DNA of 64,000 nucleotides from Kordia zhangzhouensis (GCF_001005305.1 NZ_LBMH01000008.1:62001-126000); one strand, 5' to 3'. Shown: positions 37,261 to 46,182, numbered from the stretch's first letter. Translations and numbers: made by a program. The notes: a model not told the origin generated them from the letters alone.

Positions 37261-37719
37261 TTAACGAAAACTTTTTTTAACACGATCTAAATCTCGTTTG
37301 TTATCTCGATCTTTAATCGTTTCACGTTTGTCATGCATTTTCTTTCCTTTTGCCAAAGCAATAGATAATTTTGCCAGTCCTTTTTCATTGATGAATAAAC
37401 GTAAAGGAACAATCGTTAAGCCACTATTCTTAACATTTTTGTGTAAACTTCGAAGCTCTTTTTTATTTAACAATAATTTGCGAGTACTACGAGGTTTATG
37501 ATTGTAATGTGTTCCGTACATATATTCTTCAATGTACATGTTGACCACAAAAAGTTCTCCGCGTTCGTTGAATTCACAGAAACTTTCAGCAATAGAAGCT
37601 TTGCTCATACGAATAGATTTAATCTCAGTTCCCGTAAGAACAATTCCTGCAGTATACGTTTCTAAAATTTCGTATTGAAAACGCGCTTTTTTGTTTTGTA
37701 TGTTTATATTTTTTTGCAT
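37261..37719 (-). CDS. smpB: SsrA-binding protein SmpB
   Basis: SmpB binds tmRNA and carries it to stalled ribosomes in trans-translation. The 152-residue protein shows [38 protein letters not shown] and the C-terminal [20 protein letters not shown], the basic tail that becomes helical in the decoding centre. Length is normal. It has no operon partners here: it converges on the fusion enzyme gene and is divergent from ompW. Confidence 0.95.
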   Translation of the reverse strand: MQKNINIQNKKARFQYEILETYTAGIVLTGTEIKSIRMSKASIAESFCEFNERGELFVVNMYIEEYMYGTHYNHKPRSTRKLLLNKKELRSLHKNVKNSGLTIVPLRLFINEKGLAKLSIALAKGKKMHDKRETIKDRDNKRDLDRVKKSFR

Positions 37720-37808
37720 GAATTGCCAAAGGTACTAACATTTTTTGAAATGACAACGCAGTGTTTATACTCGCATTACGAAATAGAAATAATATAATTT
37801 AGTATGCT

Positions 37809-37822
37809 ATGATTTACGTCAT
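37809..37822. promoter_or_regulatory. Possible CRP/FNR-type operator before ompW
   Basis: ATGATTTACGTCAT: arms ATGA and TCAT around a 6-nt centre. Its midpoint lies about 43 bp before the start of transcription expected from the -7 element at 37845-37852, the usual position of an activator that contacts RNA polymerase. The promoter lacks a -33 TTTG, consistent with activator dependence. Confidence 0.35.
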
Positions 37823-37844
37823 TTTTCTAGGAAAAAGTCAGCCA

Positions 37845-37852
37845 TATATTTG
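37845..37852 (+). promoter_or_regulatory. -7 element for ompW
   Basis: TATATTTG, an exact TAnnTTTG match, 25 bp before the ATG at 37878. It lies inside a longer reading frame starting at 37809 and so supports the later start. Confidence 0.6.
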
Positions 37853-37877
37853 CCTCAGAATTATTAAATATAGACTT

Positions 37878-38528
37878 ATGAAAAAAGCAATTTTAGGTGT
37901 TTTTTTAATGTTAGGTGTCTTTCAGCTAACAGCACAAGAAGATGTACAACAACAGCAAACGGATAGTAAAAAGTGGCAAGTAAGAGCTCGTTTTATTTCA
38001 GTAATTCCAAGTGAAAGTGCTTCTATTGAAGCAATTGGAGGCGATGTTTCTATTTCGACAGCATACGTTCCGGAGTTGGATTTTACTTATTTTTTCTCAA
38101 AAAACTGGGCAGCAGAGTTAATTTTAGCAACTACGAATCATGATGTAGAAGCTGTGAATACAGCTGCTGGTACTATAAATCTTGGAGATGTTTGGTTATT
38201 ACCACCAACACTTACATTTCAATATCATTATCCGATAGGTAATTTTAAACCATATGTTGGTGCAGGAGTAAACTATACAATTTTTTATGGTGAAGATGAA
38301 GGACCTGTGGCAGATGATGTGAGTTATGATAACAGTTTTGGGGTAGCTTTTCAAACAGGATTTGATTATGCTTTGAACGATACTTGGTTTTTGAACTTAG
38401 ACGTTAAAAAAATATTCCTTCAAACGGACGCAACTGTTAATGCAACTAGTGCGTTAGGTGCAACTGTAGGAGCTGATGTAGATATCAATCCATGGATTAT
38501 TGGTGTAGGTTTTGGAATGAAGTTCTAA
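37878..38528 (+). CDS. ompW: OmpW-family outer membrane beta-barrel
   Basis: The start is at MKKAILGVFLML, not the ATG at 37809, which lies upstream of the promoter. The 216-residue protein has a signal peptide ending FQLTAQ and the OmpW layout of an 8-strand barrel: WQVRARFISVIP at the mature N-terminus, AYVPELDFTYFFSKNWAAEL, LPPTLTFQYHYP, FKPYVGAGVNYTIFY and a C-terminal PWIIGVGFGMKF ending in Phe as expected for BAM recognition. It would form a narrow channel for small hydrophobic molecules. A possible CRP/FNR-type site lies upstream. Confidence 0.9.
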   Translation: MKKAILGVFLMLGVFQLTAQEDVQQQQTDSKKWQVRARFISVIPSESASIEAIGGDVSISTAYVPELDFTYFFSKNWAAELILATTNHDVEAVNTAAGTINLGDVWLLPPTLTFQYHYPIGNFKPYVGAGVNYTIFYGEDEGPVADDVSYDNSFGVAFQTGFDYALNDTWFLNLDVKKIFLQTDATVNATSALGATVGADVDINPWIIGVGFGMKF

Positions 38529-38548
38529 CACAAATTAATTGGTATAAA

Positions 38549-38584
38549 AAAAAGGATACTTAGTCTAAGTATCCTTTTTCTTTT
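38549..38584. terminator. Bidirectional terminator between ompW and the phosphatase gene
   Basis: A 14-bp stem (AAAAAGGATACTTA 38549-38562 with 38566-38579), a 3-nt loop, T run on the plus strand and a longer run on the minus strand. It serves two converging genes. Confidence 0.85.
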
Positions 38585-38596
38585 GCATGTATTTTT

Positions 38597-39118
38597 CTAA
38601 TTAATCGTTAACAATTGAACCGTTTTCACCTTTCCAGTGATTGTAACAATATATAGGTTTCCATTATTGTTATCTGCAATAGATTCGAATGTTTCGTTTT
38701 GTAATAATCGATTGGTTATAGCAGGAGTAGTATTGCTGTGACCAACAATAAGAACTGTTTTTCCTTTTGTTTCTTTTAAAAACTTATCAAGCTTCAAATT
38801 AAAAGGATCGTATAGTTCTATTTCTAGCTCATTTGCTTCAGCAGTAGGTTGTGCCGTTTGTAGCGTGCGTTGGTAATTGGTAGAGTAAACAGCATCAAAT
38901 TTAACATTTTTAAAAACTTCTGCCCAATACACAGCTCTGTTATTTCCTTGTTTTGTCAATTCAGGATCTTTATTTTGTTGATCGCTTCTATCTTTCTCTG
39001 CATGACGAATTAAGTAATAGGTTGAGGTAACGGCTTTTTTCTTTTTTTCTTTCACTTCTTGCGAAAAGCAATGAAAAGTAAAGAGTAAACTGAAAATTAA
39101 TACAACGGTTTTCTTCAT
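38597..39118 (-). CDS. Secreted histidine phosphatase family protein
   Basis: A 173-residue protein with a signal peptide (IFSLLFTFHCFSQ, Gln at +1). The phosphoglycerate-mutase-like core has the catalytic YYLIRHAEKD near residue 33 (Arg-His-Ala), TKQGNNRAVYWAEVF, YSTNYQRTLQTAQPTAE near 80 and the second catalytic His in VLIVGHSNTTPAI near 126. All four core residues are present, so it should be an active phosphatase of the periplasm or cell surface; the substrate is unknown. It follows deoD by 19 bp on the same strand. Confidence 0.87.
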   Translation of the reverse strand: MKKTVVLIFSLLFTFHCFSQEVKEKKKKAVTSTYYLIRHAEKDRSDQQNKDPELTKQGNNRAVYWAEVFKNVKFDAVYSTNYQRTLQTAQPTAEANELEIELYDPFNLKLDKFLKETKGKTVLIVGHSNTTPAITNRLLQNETFESIADNNNGNLYIVTITGKVKTVQLLTIN

Positions 39119-39137
39119 CTGTAAATTTGTTTTTATG

Positions 39138-39836
39138 TTAGATGATGGCTAGTGCAATATCAATCATTTCTTTGAAAGTTTCGGCTCTTTCATCAGAAGT
39201 GGTTGTTTCATGCGTCACCAAACTATCAGAAATAGTCAATAAAGATAATGCTTTTACATTAAATCGTGCAGCTAATGTATATAAAGCAGCACTTTCCATT
39301 TCTACACAAAGCACTCCATATTTTGCCCATTTTTTATAATATTCAGGATTTTCTTGATAAAAAACATCACTAGTAAGAATGTTTCCTGCTTTAAAAGGAA
39401 TATTTTTTTGAGTGGCAGCTTGCACAGCAGCTAAGAATAATTCTGAATCTGCGGTAGGAGCAAAATTTTCTCCATTAAAAGGGGAATCTGTAAAATTACT
39501 ATTAGAAGAAGCAGCCATAGCAATGACAATATCGCGAATTTTCACCTCTTTTTGATATGAGCCAGCGCTTCCTACGCGAATTAATTTTTTAACATCATAT
39601 TCGTTGATTAACTCGTGAGCATAAATACCAATGGAAGGTGCACCCATTCCAGTTCCTTGTACAGAAACAGGTTTCCCGTTAAAAGTTCCGGTGTAACCAA
39701 ACATGCCGCGAACATCATTGTATAATATAGGATCTTTTAAAAAGGTTTCAGCAATCCATTTGGCACGCATAGGATCACCAGGTAATAATACGGTTGGAGC
39801 AATTTCTCCTTTTTTGGCATTGATATGTATACTCAT
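39138..39836 (-). CDS. deoD: Purine-nucleoside phosphorylase DeoD
   Basis: DeoD cleaves purine (deoxy)ribonucleosides with phosphate to free base and (deoxy)ribose-1-phosphate. The 232-residue protein has SIHINAKKGEIAPTVLLPGD at the start, GMGAPSIGIYAHELI near 63, RVGSAGSYQKEVKIRDIVIA near 88, VCVEMESAALYTLA near 178 and the catalytic Asp in LTISDSL near 204. It lies 3 bp downstream of deoC, so nucleoside cleavage and deoxyribose-phosphate use are encoded together. Confidence 0.95.
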   Translation of the reverse strand: MSIHINAKKGEIAPTVLLPGDPMRAKWIAETFLKDPILYNDVRGMFGYTGTFNGKPVSVQGTGMGAPSIGIYAHELINEYDVKKLIRVGSAGSYQKEVKIRDIVIAMAASSNSNFTDSPFNGENFAPTADSELFLAAVQAATQKNIPFKAGNILTSDVFYQENPEYYKKWAKYGVLCVEMESAALYTLAARFNVKALSLLTISDSLVTHETTTSDERAETFKEMIDIALAII

Positions 39837-39839
39837 AGT

Positions 39840-40505
39840 TTAGTAATTTTCTGTTGAAGAGGTTCCATTAACAATAGCGATTCCACTTGAAGTTCCTAAT
39901 CTGGAAACACCAGCGTCAATATATTTTTTAGCAGTTTCAGCATCACGAATACCACCAGAAGCTTTCAGTTGTGCTTTTCCTTTTACAGCATTTTTCATCA
40001 GTTCAATATCTTGTAGAGTAGCGCCACCAGTTCCAAAACCAGTTGAGGTTTTTACAAAGTCAGCGCCTGCCGCAACTGCCAATTGACAAGCTTTTTCTTT
40101 TTCTTGTACTGTCAAATAACAGGTTTCAATAATCACTTTAAGAATACTTTCTTGCGCTGCAAATTTCAGCCGATGAATCTCTTTTTTTACAGCGATTTCT
40201 TGTCCAGATTTTAACCAACCAATATTGAGTACCATATCAAATTCACTAGCACCATCAAGCTTGGCACGTTCTAATTCGGCAACTTTAGCTTCGGTACTCA
40301 TCGCTCCTAAAGGAAATCCAATAACACTACACACAGCTACAGAAGTGTTAGGGAAAAGATATTCTTTAGCCAATTTTACATAGCAACTATTTACGCATAC
40401 AGAGTGAAAATTGTACGTTACAGCTTCGTCACAGAGTTTTTTGATATCTGAAATAGTTGCGGTAGCTTTTAAAAGTGTATGATCTATATATTGATTGATT
40501 TGCAT
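39840..40505 (-). CDS. deoC: Deoxyribose-phosphate aldolase DeoC
   Basis: DeoC splits 2-deoxyribose-5-phosphate into glyceraldehyde-3-phosphate and acetaldehyde. In the 221-residue class I aldolase, Asp90 is in SEFDMVLNIGWL, Schiff-base Lys152 in DFVKTSTGFG and the second Lys in KASGGIRDAETA, so the catalytic triad is complete. With deoD 3 bp downstream it forms a deoxynucleoside catabolic unit. No repressor gene of the DeoR type adjoins it. Confidence 0.95.
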   Translation of the reverse strand: MQINQYIDHTLLKATATISDIKKLCDEAVTYNFHSVCVNSCYVKLAKEYLFPNTSVAVCSVIGFPLGAMSTEAKVAELERAKLDGASEFDMVLNIGWLKSGQEIAVKKEIHRLKFAAQESILKVIIETCYLTVQEKEKACQLAVAAGADFVKTSTGFGTGGATLQDIELMKNAVKGKAQLKASGGIRDAETAKKYIDAGVSRLGTSSGIAIVNGTSSTENY

Positions 40506-40563
40506 TACAATGTGTTTTAGCTGTAAAGATACAGAAAAAGCATTCTAACAAACCTGATACTTA

Positions 40564-41052
40564 TCAAGAAACCGTAGTCAAGCGTAATTTTTTTACACGC
40601 TCATCAAAACTATTTTCAGAAACGGGAAGAGCTACATTTTTAAACAAGTTCAAGAATTCAGAGTTATGTTCGTGTGCTTTTCCTTTTATAATGTTAAAGT
40701 GAATAAAAGAACTCCACATTACTGATTTTAAGATAGATTTGTCTTCATTCCACATGCGAATTTCTACTTGTAGTTGCTTTTTGTCATATTTTAATAATTG
40801 CGAATCGATGGTAACTGTTTCCATAACAAGAGCTGGTCGTAAGTAAGCAATTTGGTGCGCTCCAACAACCCAAGTAGTTCCAGTTTTTTTAGCATTGTCA
40901 AAAATATTGAGTCCGTAGTGTTCAATAAGTTGGTCCTCACGAGCATTGATAAGGTAGTCTAAATACTTGCTATTGTTTAAATGATTTAAAGGATCGCAAT
41001 CTTGAAATCGAATTTTGGTTTTACTTTCTAAAATTTTTGGTAATGTATTCAT
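40564..41052 (-). CDS. Hotdog-fold acyl-CoA thioesterase
   Basis: A 162-residue 4HBT-type thioesterase. The motif RFQDCDPLNHLNNSKYLDY near residue 15 has the catalytic Asp and the NH(L/M)NN pattern of the family, and GAHQIAYLRPALVMETVTI near 63 gives the central strand and helix. The substrate is an acyl-CoA of unknown length. A perfect palindromic operator identical to one before the neighbouring TetR gene lies 16 bp upstream of its ATG, so it is very probably a target of that regulator. Confidence 0.87.
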   Translation of the reverse strand: MNTLPKILESKTKIRFQDCDPLNHLNNSKYLDYLINAREDQLIEHYGLNIFDNAKKTGTTWVVGAHQIAYLRPALVMETVTIDSQLLKYDKKQLQVEIRMWNEDKSILKSVMWSSFIHFNIIKGKAHEHNSEFLNLFKNVALPVSENSFDERVKKLRLTTVS

Positions 41053-41067
41053 AGTCTCTTGTTTTTT

Positions 41068-41081
41068 ATACCGATTGGTAT
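41068..41081. promoter_or_regulatory. TetR operator, copy 1 (thioesterase)
   Basis: ATACC-GATT-GGTAT, a palindrome 16 bp before the thioesterase start. It is the exact reverse complement of the site at 41719-41732. Confidence 0.8.
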
Positions 41082-41100
41082 TTTTTATTGTAAAAAAATG

Positions 41101-41700
41101 TTAGGCTCGTAATTCTGTATTAATCATTTTATCTATTTGATTCATTGTATCTTGAATATAAAAGTCATCGTCCATTGTGTATGCCATAAAAATGGCTCCT
41201 TGTATCATAGTATCAATACGCTTAGCTGTATACATGGCATTTATTTCGGTAGAAATTTCTCCAATTTCAATTCCTTCTTCAATAATACTAGCTAATTGGT
41301 CTTGTATTCGTTGTATAATGATTCGTACTTTTTCAAGTAATAAACTATTTTGATGATTGGCATCAACACCTATATTCAAAATAGGACAACCTCCCATTTT
41401 GTTGGTGTAGCGATAGTAATTGCGATAAAAATCAGAGATGAGTAATAATTTTTCAATAGGTGAATCGCTTTGATTCATGTGTTGCACCAATTCTTTCATT
41501 AGGCGTTTTACCATAAACTTAAAGGATGCAATAGCAAGTTCTTCTTTGTTTTTAAAGTTGCCGTAAATCGCTCCTTTAGTTAATCCAGTAGCTTGCGTTA
41601 GGTCTGAAATACTCGTTGCTGCGTACCCATTTTTATTAAAAATTGGAGCAACCGTTTCTACAATATAGGCAGCCGTTTTTTCTGCTTTAGTTTTCATCAC
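41101..41700 (-). CDS. TetR/AcrR-family transcriptional regulator
   Basis: A 199-residue regulator. Residues about 10-56 form the TetR helix-turn-helix (YAATSISDLTQATGLTKGAI then YGNFKNKEELA). The C-terminal ligand domain has CPILNIGVDANHQN near residue 103, resembling the TetR_C_11 type found with fatty-acid-linked regulators. A palindrome overlapping its promoter region and repeated before the downstream thioesterase gene indicates autoregulation and control of the thioesterase. The ligand is probably an acyl compound, by inference from its target. Two adjacent ATGs are possible. Confidence 0.9.
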   Translation of the reverse strand: MMKTKAEKTAAYIVETVAPIFNKNGYAATSISDLTQATGLTKGAIYGNFKNKEELAIASFKFMVKRLMKELVQHMNQSDSPIEKLLLISDFYRNYYRYTNKMGGCPILNIGVDANHQNSLLLEKVRIIIQRIQDQLASIIEEGIEIGEISTEINAMYTAKRIDTMIQGAIFMAYTMDDDFYIQDTMNQIDKMINTELRA

Positions 41701-41718
41701 TTCAAATATATAAAAAAT

Positions 41719-41732
41719 ATACCAATCGGTAT
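41719..41732. promoter_or_regulatory. TetR operator, copy 2 (regulator gene itself)
   Basis: ATACC-AATC-GGTAT, 18 bp before the TetR start and the exact reverse complement of the site at 41068-41081. Confidence 0.8.
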
Positions 41733-41836
41733 AAAAAAATGCAAGTATAGTAAAAACGTAGTGTAAGTATTGTTTTTAAGTACTGTTAAATAGTTGGTAT
41801 TTAGTACATTTAATTCATGTATACACAAAAATAACT

Positions 41837-42043
41837 ATGAAAAAAAGAAATTTTCCAGCAACATTATACTTGCATAAAAATGTAATTGCTAGTTTGGATT
41901 GTCATGTATTAGTTGGAGGAATTGTATATCCAAATGAAAATCCAACAACTGTTGATAATTCTCTTGGAAAGAAAAGTACTTGTCCTGTAGAAACATGTAC
42001 ATGTACTGATGCTTTTACAAATTGCGAACCTATACGTATATAA
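41837..42043 (+). CDS. GG-leader peptide precursor (class I lanthipeptide-like), solitary
   Basis: A 68-residue precursor. The leader LYLHKNVIASLDCHVLVGG has the LxLxKxxIxxL pattern and ends in Gly-Gly (residues 27-28), as in the Bacteroidota peptide precursors related to class I lanthipeptides (pinensin type). The core of about 40 residues has four Cys clustered near its end (TCPVETCTCT then NC) and several Ser and Thr. No modifying enzyme, protease or exporter gene adjoins it. It stands alone between the TetR gene and a cyclase gene and is followed by two hairpins, so it has its own transcript. Whether the product is modified is not known. Confidence 0.75.
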   Translation: MKKRNFPATLYLHKNVIASLDCHVLVGGIVYPNENPTTVDNSLGKKSTCPVETCTCTDAFTNCEPIRI

Positions 42044-42052
42044 AAACCATAC

Positions 42053-42090
42053 AAAGAGGAAAGATAGTACAGAAAAACGATTTCCTCTTT
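42053..42090 (+). terminator. First hairpin after the solitary precursor
   Basis: A 10-bp stem (AAAGAGGAAA 42053-42062 with 42081-42090) and an 18-nt loop starting 9 bp after the stop. The T tract is weak, so it may be an attenuating or mRNA-stabilising hairpin rather than the main terminator. Confidence 0.45.
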
Positions 42091-42091
42091 T

Positions 42092-42105
42092 CTAACAATT
42101 GTTAG
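42092..42105. repeat. Perfect 14-bp palindrome
   Basis: CTAACAATTGTTAG is identical to its reverse complement. It lies between two hairpins downstream of the solitary peptide gene and could be an operator or part of a fold-back RNA. No second copy was noticed. Confidence 0.4.
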
Positions 42106-42141
42106 TAGTCGAATTATAAATTTTGAGTTAGTTAAGGGAAG

Positions 42142-42180
42142 GATAGAAATACATGTTCGCATGTGTTTCTATCTTTTTTT
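42142..42180 (+). terminator. Strong terminator with TTCG tetraloop
   Basis: A 14-bp stem (42142-42155 with 42160-42173, one T-G pair) closed by TTCG, then seven T. There are about 100 bp between the peptide stop codon and this terminator, with no gene in them. Confidence 0.85.
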
Positions 42181-42245
42181 CTGATACGAGTTTTTTTGTA
42201 TCATGTGTGATGTAAAGTTTTGTAAAGTAAAAGGTTGAGGCATTT

Positions 42246-43337
42246 TTATTGTAGTGCGACACTATACAATTTCATAGTTTGTAATTTTCCTTTTAGTTCA
42301 TGTGTGCCTAAAGGAGAAACCAAAAATTCTACGTTTAAATTGAGTTTTTCTATTAAATCTTCTGAGATTAAAATATCCACATTTAAGCTGTTGCATAGCG
42401 CTTGAATACGAGCGGCAGCATTGAGTACATCTCCTGTAAATATGATTTCTTTTTTAAGAGTTCCAATTTCACCAGTTGTAACAGTTCCAACATGGAATCC
42501 AGCTTTAAATTTTGGAAAAACATTGAATTCTTCTTGAAACGTTTCTTGATTATCAAATAAATCTTGTTTCATCTTAAAAAAACAACGCACACAATTATTA
42601 TTCTTTATTCCGTTGTTGAGTTTCCAAGAAACAACCATTTCATCTCCAACGTATTGGTAAATTTCTCCAGAAGAATCAATTACGGCGTCAGATAGTATGC
42701 GATAGTATTCTTTTAGTAGCTTAAAATAAGTTGCATCTCCTAATTGTTCAGCGATTGTAGTGGATGATTTCATGTCTAAAAACATAAAAATACGTTGTTC
42801 TTGTTTAGGTTTGTGATATTTACCTGTTATGAAATTTACTAAAATTCCATGTCCTATATTTTCGCTTATTTCTGCATAAAAAAGAGAAAAACCTAACGAA
42901 ACAAACATTTGAAAACCTGTACTGAGAAAAGTAACGCTTTGTAAGTAGTCTGAAAATTTTTTCCAAACAAGATTGTCCAATATAGTTGTATTGAGTTCAA
43001 TACTTGCCGCTAGCGGAAACATAATAACGATTATGAGGAATAGAAAGATAGAGTAGATGACTAGCTTTCCTATAATTTTTTTTAGAAAGCTACTTTTACT
43101 AAATAATCGATTCAAAAAAAGTAGCTCAATGACTCCTATCAATATGCCTACAAAAGTCACAGCTATAGTAGCAAATATAAAGACTTGCCAATCGATTTCA
43201 ATGACTCCTTTAGGGCGATAATCATAATCTTTGGTGGCAGCAAATTCTACTAATAGGAAAATCATTCCAAAGAGCAACCATATCACACCAAATGGGAGAA
43301 TTTGAACAATATTTCTTTTTTGTTTTTGTGAAAGCAT
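42246..43337 (-). CDS. Membrane-anchored class III adenylate/guanylate cyclase
   Basis: A 363-residue protein. Four hydrophobic helices lie in about residues 12-32, 52-75, 92-113 and 138-155, followed by a class III nucleotidyl cyclase catalytic domain (180-355). Metal-binding Asp188 is in MFLDMKSST and Asp232 in YVGDEMVVSW; the transition-state pair is Asn306 and Arg310 in TGDVLNAAARIQ. The set is complete, so it should make cAMP or cGMP and is not a pseudo-enzyme. Whether it prefers ATP or GTP cannot be decided. It converges with the solitary peptide gene. A gap of 244 bp separates it from clpB. Confidence 0.88.
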   Translation of the reverse strand: MLSQKQKRNIVQILPFGVIWLLFGMIFLLVEFAATKDYDYRPKGVIEIDWQVFIFATIAVTFVGILIGVIELLFLNRLFSKSSFLKKIIGKLVIYSIFLFLIIVIMFPLAASIELNTTILDNLVWKKFSDYLQSVTFLSTGFQMFVSLGFSLFYAEISENIGHGILVNFITGKYHKPKQEQRIFMFLDMKSSTTIAEQLGDATYFKLLKEYYRILSDAVIDSSGEIYQYVGDEMVVSWKLNNGIKNNNCVRCFFKMKQDLFDNQETFQEEFNVFPKFKAGFHVGTVTTGEIGTLKKEIIFTGDVLNAAARIQALCNSLNVDILISEDLIEKLNLNVEFLVSPLGTHELKGKLQTMKLYSVALQ

Positions 43338-43530
43338 TTATTGTACGATGGATGATTTTTTAAAGCTAGAAGAAACCAAGATAAAATCAAAGTTTTGTTT
43401 GAACTGTTTACTTCAATAATTCTCAAAACTTTAACTTTTGGTTGTAAAATAAAGCTTTTCAGAATCCGTTTGTATAATGAATCTTGTAGTTCAAGAACTA
43501 TATATATAGTTCCTGTCTTTGTTAGTAAAC

Positions 43531-43562
43531 AACAAGAGCAGCTTACAAAAGCTGCTCTTGTT
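43531..43562 (-). terminator. Terminator of clpB
   Basis: A 14-bp perfect stem (AACAAGAGCAGCTT 43531-43544 with 43549-43562) and a 4-nt loop, 19 bp beyond the clpB stop in its direction of transcription. The T tract after it is short. Confidence 0.65.
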
Positions 43563-43581
43563 TATTAAATGAAGTATTCAT

Positions 43582-46182
43582 TTAGTTTTCGATTAAATCT
43601 GTTTGATTTCTAAAAACGAGTTCATCGTTAAATTCATCAAGTAAAATAATACTATCTACAGTAACTTTTCCACCGAGAATTTCTTTAGAAAGTTCATTTA
43701 ACACTTTTCGTTGTATTACACGTTTTACTGGTCGCGCTCCAAATTGCGGATCGTATCCTTGTTGAGCTAAGTATGAAACCGCTTCTTCTGTGGCATCTAA
43801 TGTAATTTGTTGTTTAGCTAACATTTTAATCACATTTTTCAACTGCAATCGTACAATTTCTTTGATGTTTTCTTGCGAAAGCGGCGTAAACATTACAATG
43901 TCATCAATACGGTTTAAAAATTCAGGTCGAACCGTTTGTTTTAACAATCCTAATACTTCTACTTTGGCAGCTTCTGTAGCACTATACAAGTCTTGCATTG
44001 CTTTAAATTTCTCTTCAATTATATGACTTCCCATATTTGAAGTCATAATGATGATAGTATTTTTAAAGTCTGCCACGCGTCCTTTATTGTCAGTCAAACG
44101 TCCTTCGTCTAATACTTGCAATAATATATTGAAGGTATCTGGATGCGCTTTTTCAATTTCGTCTAATAATATTACAGAGTATGGTTTGCGTCGCACTGCT
44201 TCCGTAAGTTGTCCTCCTTCATCATATCCTACATATCCAGGAGGTGCGCCCACCAATCGACTAACTGAATGAGATTCTTGATATTCGCTCATATCAATTC
44301 GAGTCATTGCGTTTTCATCATCAAACAAATAGGAGGCAAGTGCTTTTGCTAATTCTGTCTTTCCGACACCAGTTGTTCCTAAGAATAAGAAAGATCCTAT
44401 GGGACGATTTGCATCTTGTAATCCCGCACGACTTCTACGAACGGCATCAGAAACTGCTGTAATAGCTTCTTCTTGTCCAACTACACGTTTGTGCAATTCT
44501 TTTTCAAGTTGAAGCAATTTTTCTCGTTCACTCTGTAGCATTTTAGTCACTGGAATACCTGTCCACTTTGCTACAACTTCTGCAACATCTTCATTTGTTA
44601 CTTCTTCCTTGATTAATGCATTTTCTTCTTGTGCATCGAGCTCTTTTTGTAAAGCATCAAGTTTGGCTTGTGTTTCTTTGATTTTTCCATAGCGTAATTC
44701 TGCAACCTTTCCATAATTTCCTTCACGTTCAGCTCGTTCAGCTTCAGCTTTATAATTTTCGATAGCTTCTTTGGTAGCTTGTACATTGTCAACGATATCT
44801 TTTTCAGATTGCCACTTTGCAAAAATCTCATTTCGCTCTTCTTTCAAGTTTGCCAACTCAAGATTCAAAGCTTTTAATTTAGCTTCATCGTTTTCACGTT
44901 TAATAGCTTCAATTTCAATTTCCAATTGCATGATACGTCTGTCAAGTACATCTAAATCTTCAGGTTTAGAGTTAATTTCCATGCGTAATTTAGACGCAGC
45001 TTCATCAATAAGATCAATAGCTTTGTCTGGTAAAAATCGATTTGTAATATATCGCTGTGACAACTCTACTGCGGCAATGATGGCTTCGTCTTTGATACGA
45101 ACTTTATGGTGTGTTTCATATTTTTCTTTGATTCCTCTCAAAATAGAAATTGCACTTTCTGTATCGGGTTCGTTGACCATGATTTTTTGAAAACGACGTT
45201 CCAATGCTTTGTCTTGTTCAAAATATTTTTGATATTCGTTTAAGGTCGTTGCTCCAATGGCTCTAAGCTCACCACGAGCTAAGGCAGGTTTTAAGATGTT
45301 TGCAGCATCCATAGCTCCTTGTCCGCCACCTGCACCTACTAACGTGTGAATTTCATCAATAAACAGCACAATGTCACCATCTGCGGAAGTAACTTCTTTA
45401 ATGACTGCTTTTAAACGCTCTTCAAATTCTCCTTTAAATTTTGCACCGGCTATCAATGCTCCCATATCTAAAGAATAAATTTGCTTATCCTTTAAGTTTT
45501 CAGGTACATCTCCCTGAATAATTCGGTGTGCCATTCCTTCTGCAATCGCCGTTTTACCAACACCAGGTTCTCCAACTAAGATTGGATTGTTTTTGGTTCT
45601 ACGAGAGAGAATTTGTAAAACTCTCCGAATTTCTTCATCGCGACCAATCACTGGATCTAGTTTACCATCATTTGCTAATTGGTTTAAGTTTTTTGCATAT
45701 TTATTTAAAGAATTATAAGTGTCTTCTGCTGTAGCAGAAGTCACACGCTCTCCTTTACGTAACTCTTGAATCGCAGTTTTTAGCTCTTTTTCTGTAACTC
45801 CTTGATCTTTTAATATTTGTGATATTTTACTATTGGATTTAAAAATTGCTAAAATTAAATGCGAGGTAGATACAAATTCATCATTCATTTCTTTGGCAAT
45901 GATGTTGGCATCCGTGAGTGTTTTTCCTGCATTTTGTGACAACATGATATTGCCACCACTCACTTTTGGAAAGCTTTGTAAAGTACTTTCTAAAATTTGC
46001 GTTAATAAGGTTACATTTACGTTCAACTTTTTTAAAAGGAACGGTAGTACATTATCATCAACTTCCATGATCGCTTTGAATAAGTGTTCATTTTCTATTT
46101 GTTGATGACCATATGTTTGTGTCAATTGCTGTGCTTGTTGTACAGCTTCTTGTGATTTTATGGTATAATTATTAAAATTCAT
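43582..46182 (-). CDS. clpB: ATP-dependent disaggregase ClpB
   Basis: ClpB is a hexameric Hsp100 that pulls polypeptides out of aggregates with DnaK. The 866-residue protein has the N domain (1-145), a first AAA domain with Walker [14 protein letters not shown] near 205 and Walker [15 protein letters not shown], the middle coiled coil (about 410-530, rich in Glu/Lys), a second AAA domain with [14 protein letters not shown] near 608 and [13 protein letters not shown], and sensor NRIDDIVMF. The middle domain separates it from ClpA/ClpC. The 160 bp upstream show no exact TAnnTTTG, so stress control cannot be read directly. Confidence 0.96.
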   Translation of the reverse strand: MNFNNYTIKSQEAVQQAQQLTQTYGHQQIENEHLFKAIMEVDDNVLPFLLKKLNVNVTLLTQILESTLQSFPKVSGGNIMLSQNAGKTLTDANIIAKEMNDEFVSTSHLILAIFKSNSKISQILKDQGVTEKELKTAIQELRKGERVTSATAEDTYNSLNKYAKNLNQLANDGKLDPVIGRDEEIRRVLQILSRRTKNNPILVGEPGVGKTAIAEGMAHRIIQGDVPENLKDKQIYSLDMGALIAGAKFKGEFEERLKAVIKEVTSADGDIVLFIDEIHTLVGAGGGQGAMDAANILKPALARGELRAIGATTLNEYQKYFEQDKALERRFQKIMVNEPDTESAISILRGIKEKYETHHKVRIKDEAIIAAVELSQRYITNRFLPDKAIDLIDEAASKLRMEINSKPEDLDVLDRRIMQLEIEIEAIKRENDEAKLKALNLELANLKEERNEIFAKWQSEKDIVDNVQATKEAIENYKAEAERAEREGNYGKVAELRYGKIKETQAKLDALQKELDAQEENALIKEEVTNEDVAEVVAKWTGIPVTKMLQSEREKLLQLEKELHKRVVGQEEAITAVSDAVRRSRAGLQDANRPIGSFLFLGTTGVGKTELAKALASYLFDDENAMTRIDMSEYQESHSVSRLVGAPPGYVGYDEGGQLTEAVRRKPYSVILLDEIEKAHPDTFNILLQVLDEGRLTDNKGRVADFKNTIIIMTSNMGSHIIEEKFKAMQDLYSATEAAKVEVLGLLKQTVRPEFLNRIDDIVMFTPLSQENIKEIVRLQLKNVIKMLAKQQITLDATEEAVSYLAQQGYDPQFGARPVKRVIQRKVLNELSKEILGGKVTVDSIILLDEFNDELVFRNQTDLIEN

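Noticed and set aside
37809-37877. Upstream ATG for ompW
   Set aside because: The -7 element lies inside this extension, and the signal peptide begins at the ATG at 37878.
42246-43337. The cyclase as a diguanylate cyclase (GGDEF)
   Set aside because: No GGDEF motif; the Asp188/Asp232 and Asn306/Arg310 pattern is that of class III nucleotidyl cyclases.
43790-46105. Several long plus-strand reading frames opposite clpB
   Set aside because: They mirror the conserved clpB codons, have no recognisable motifs and no start signals.
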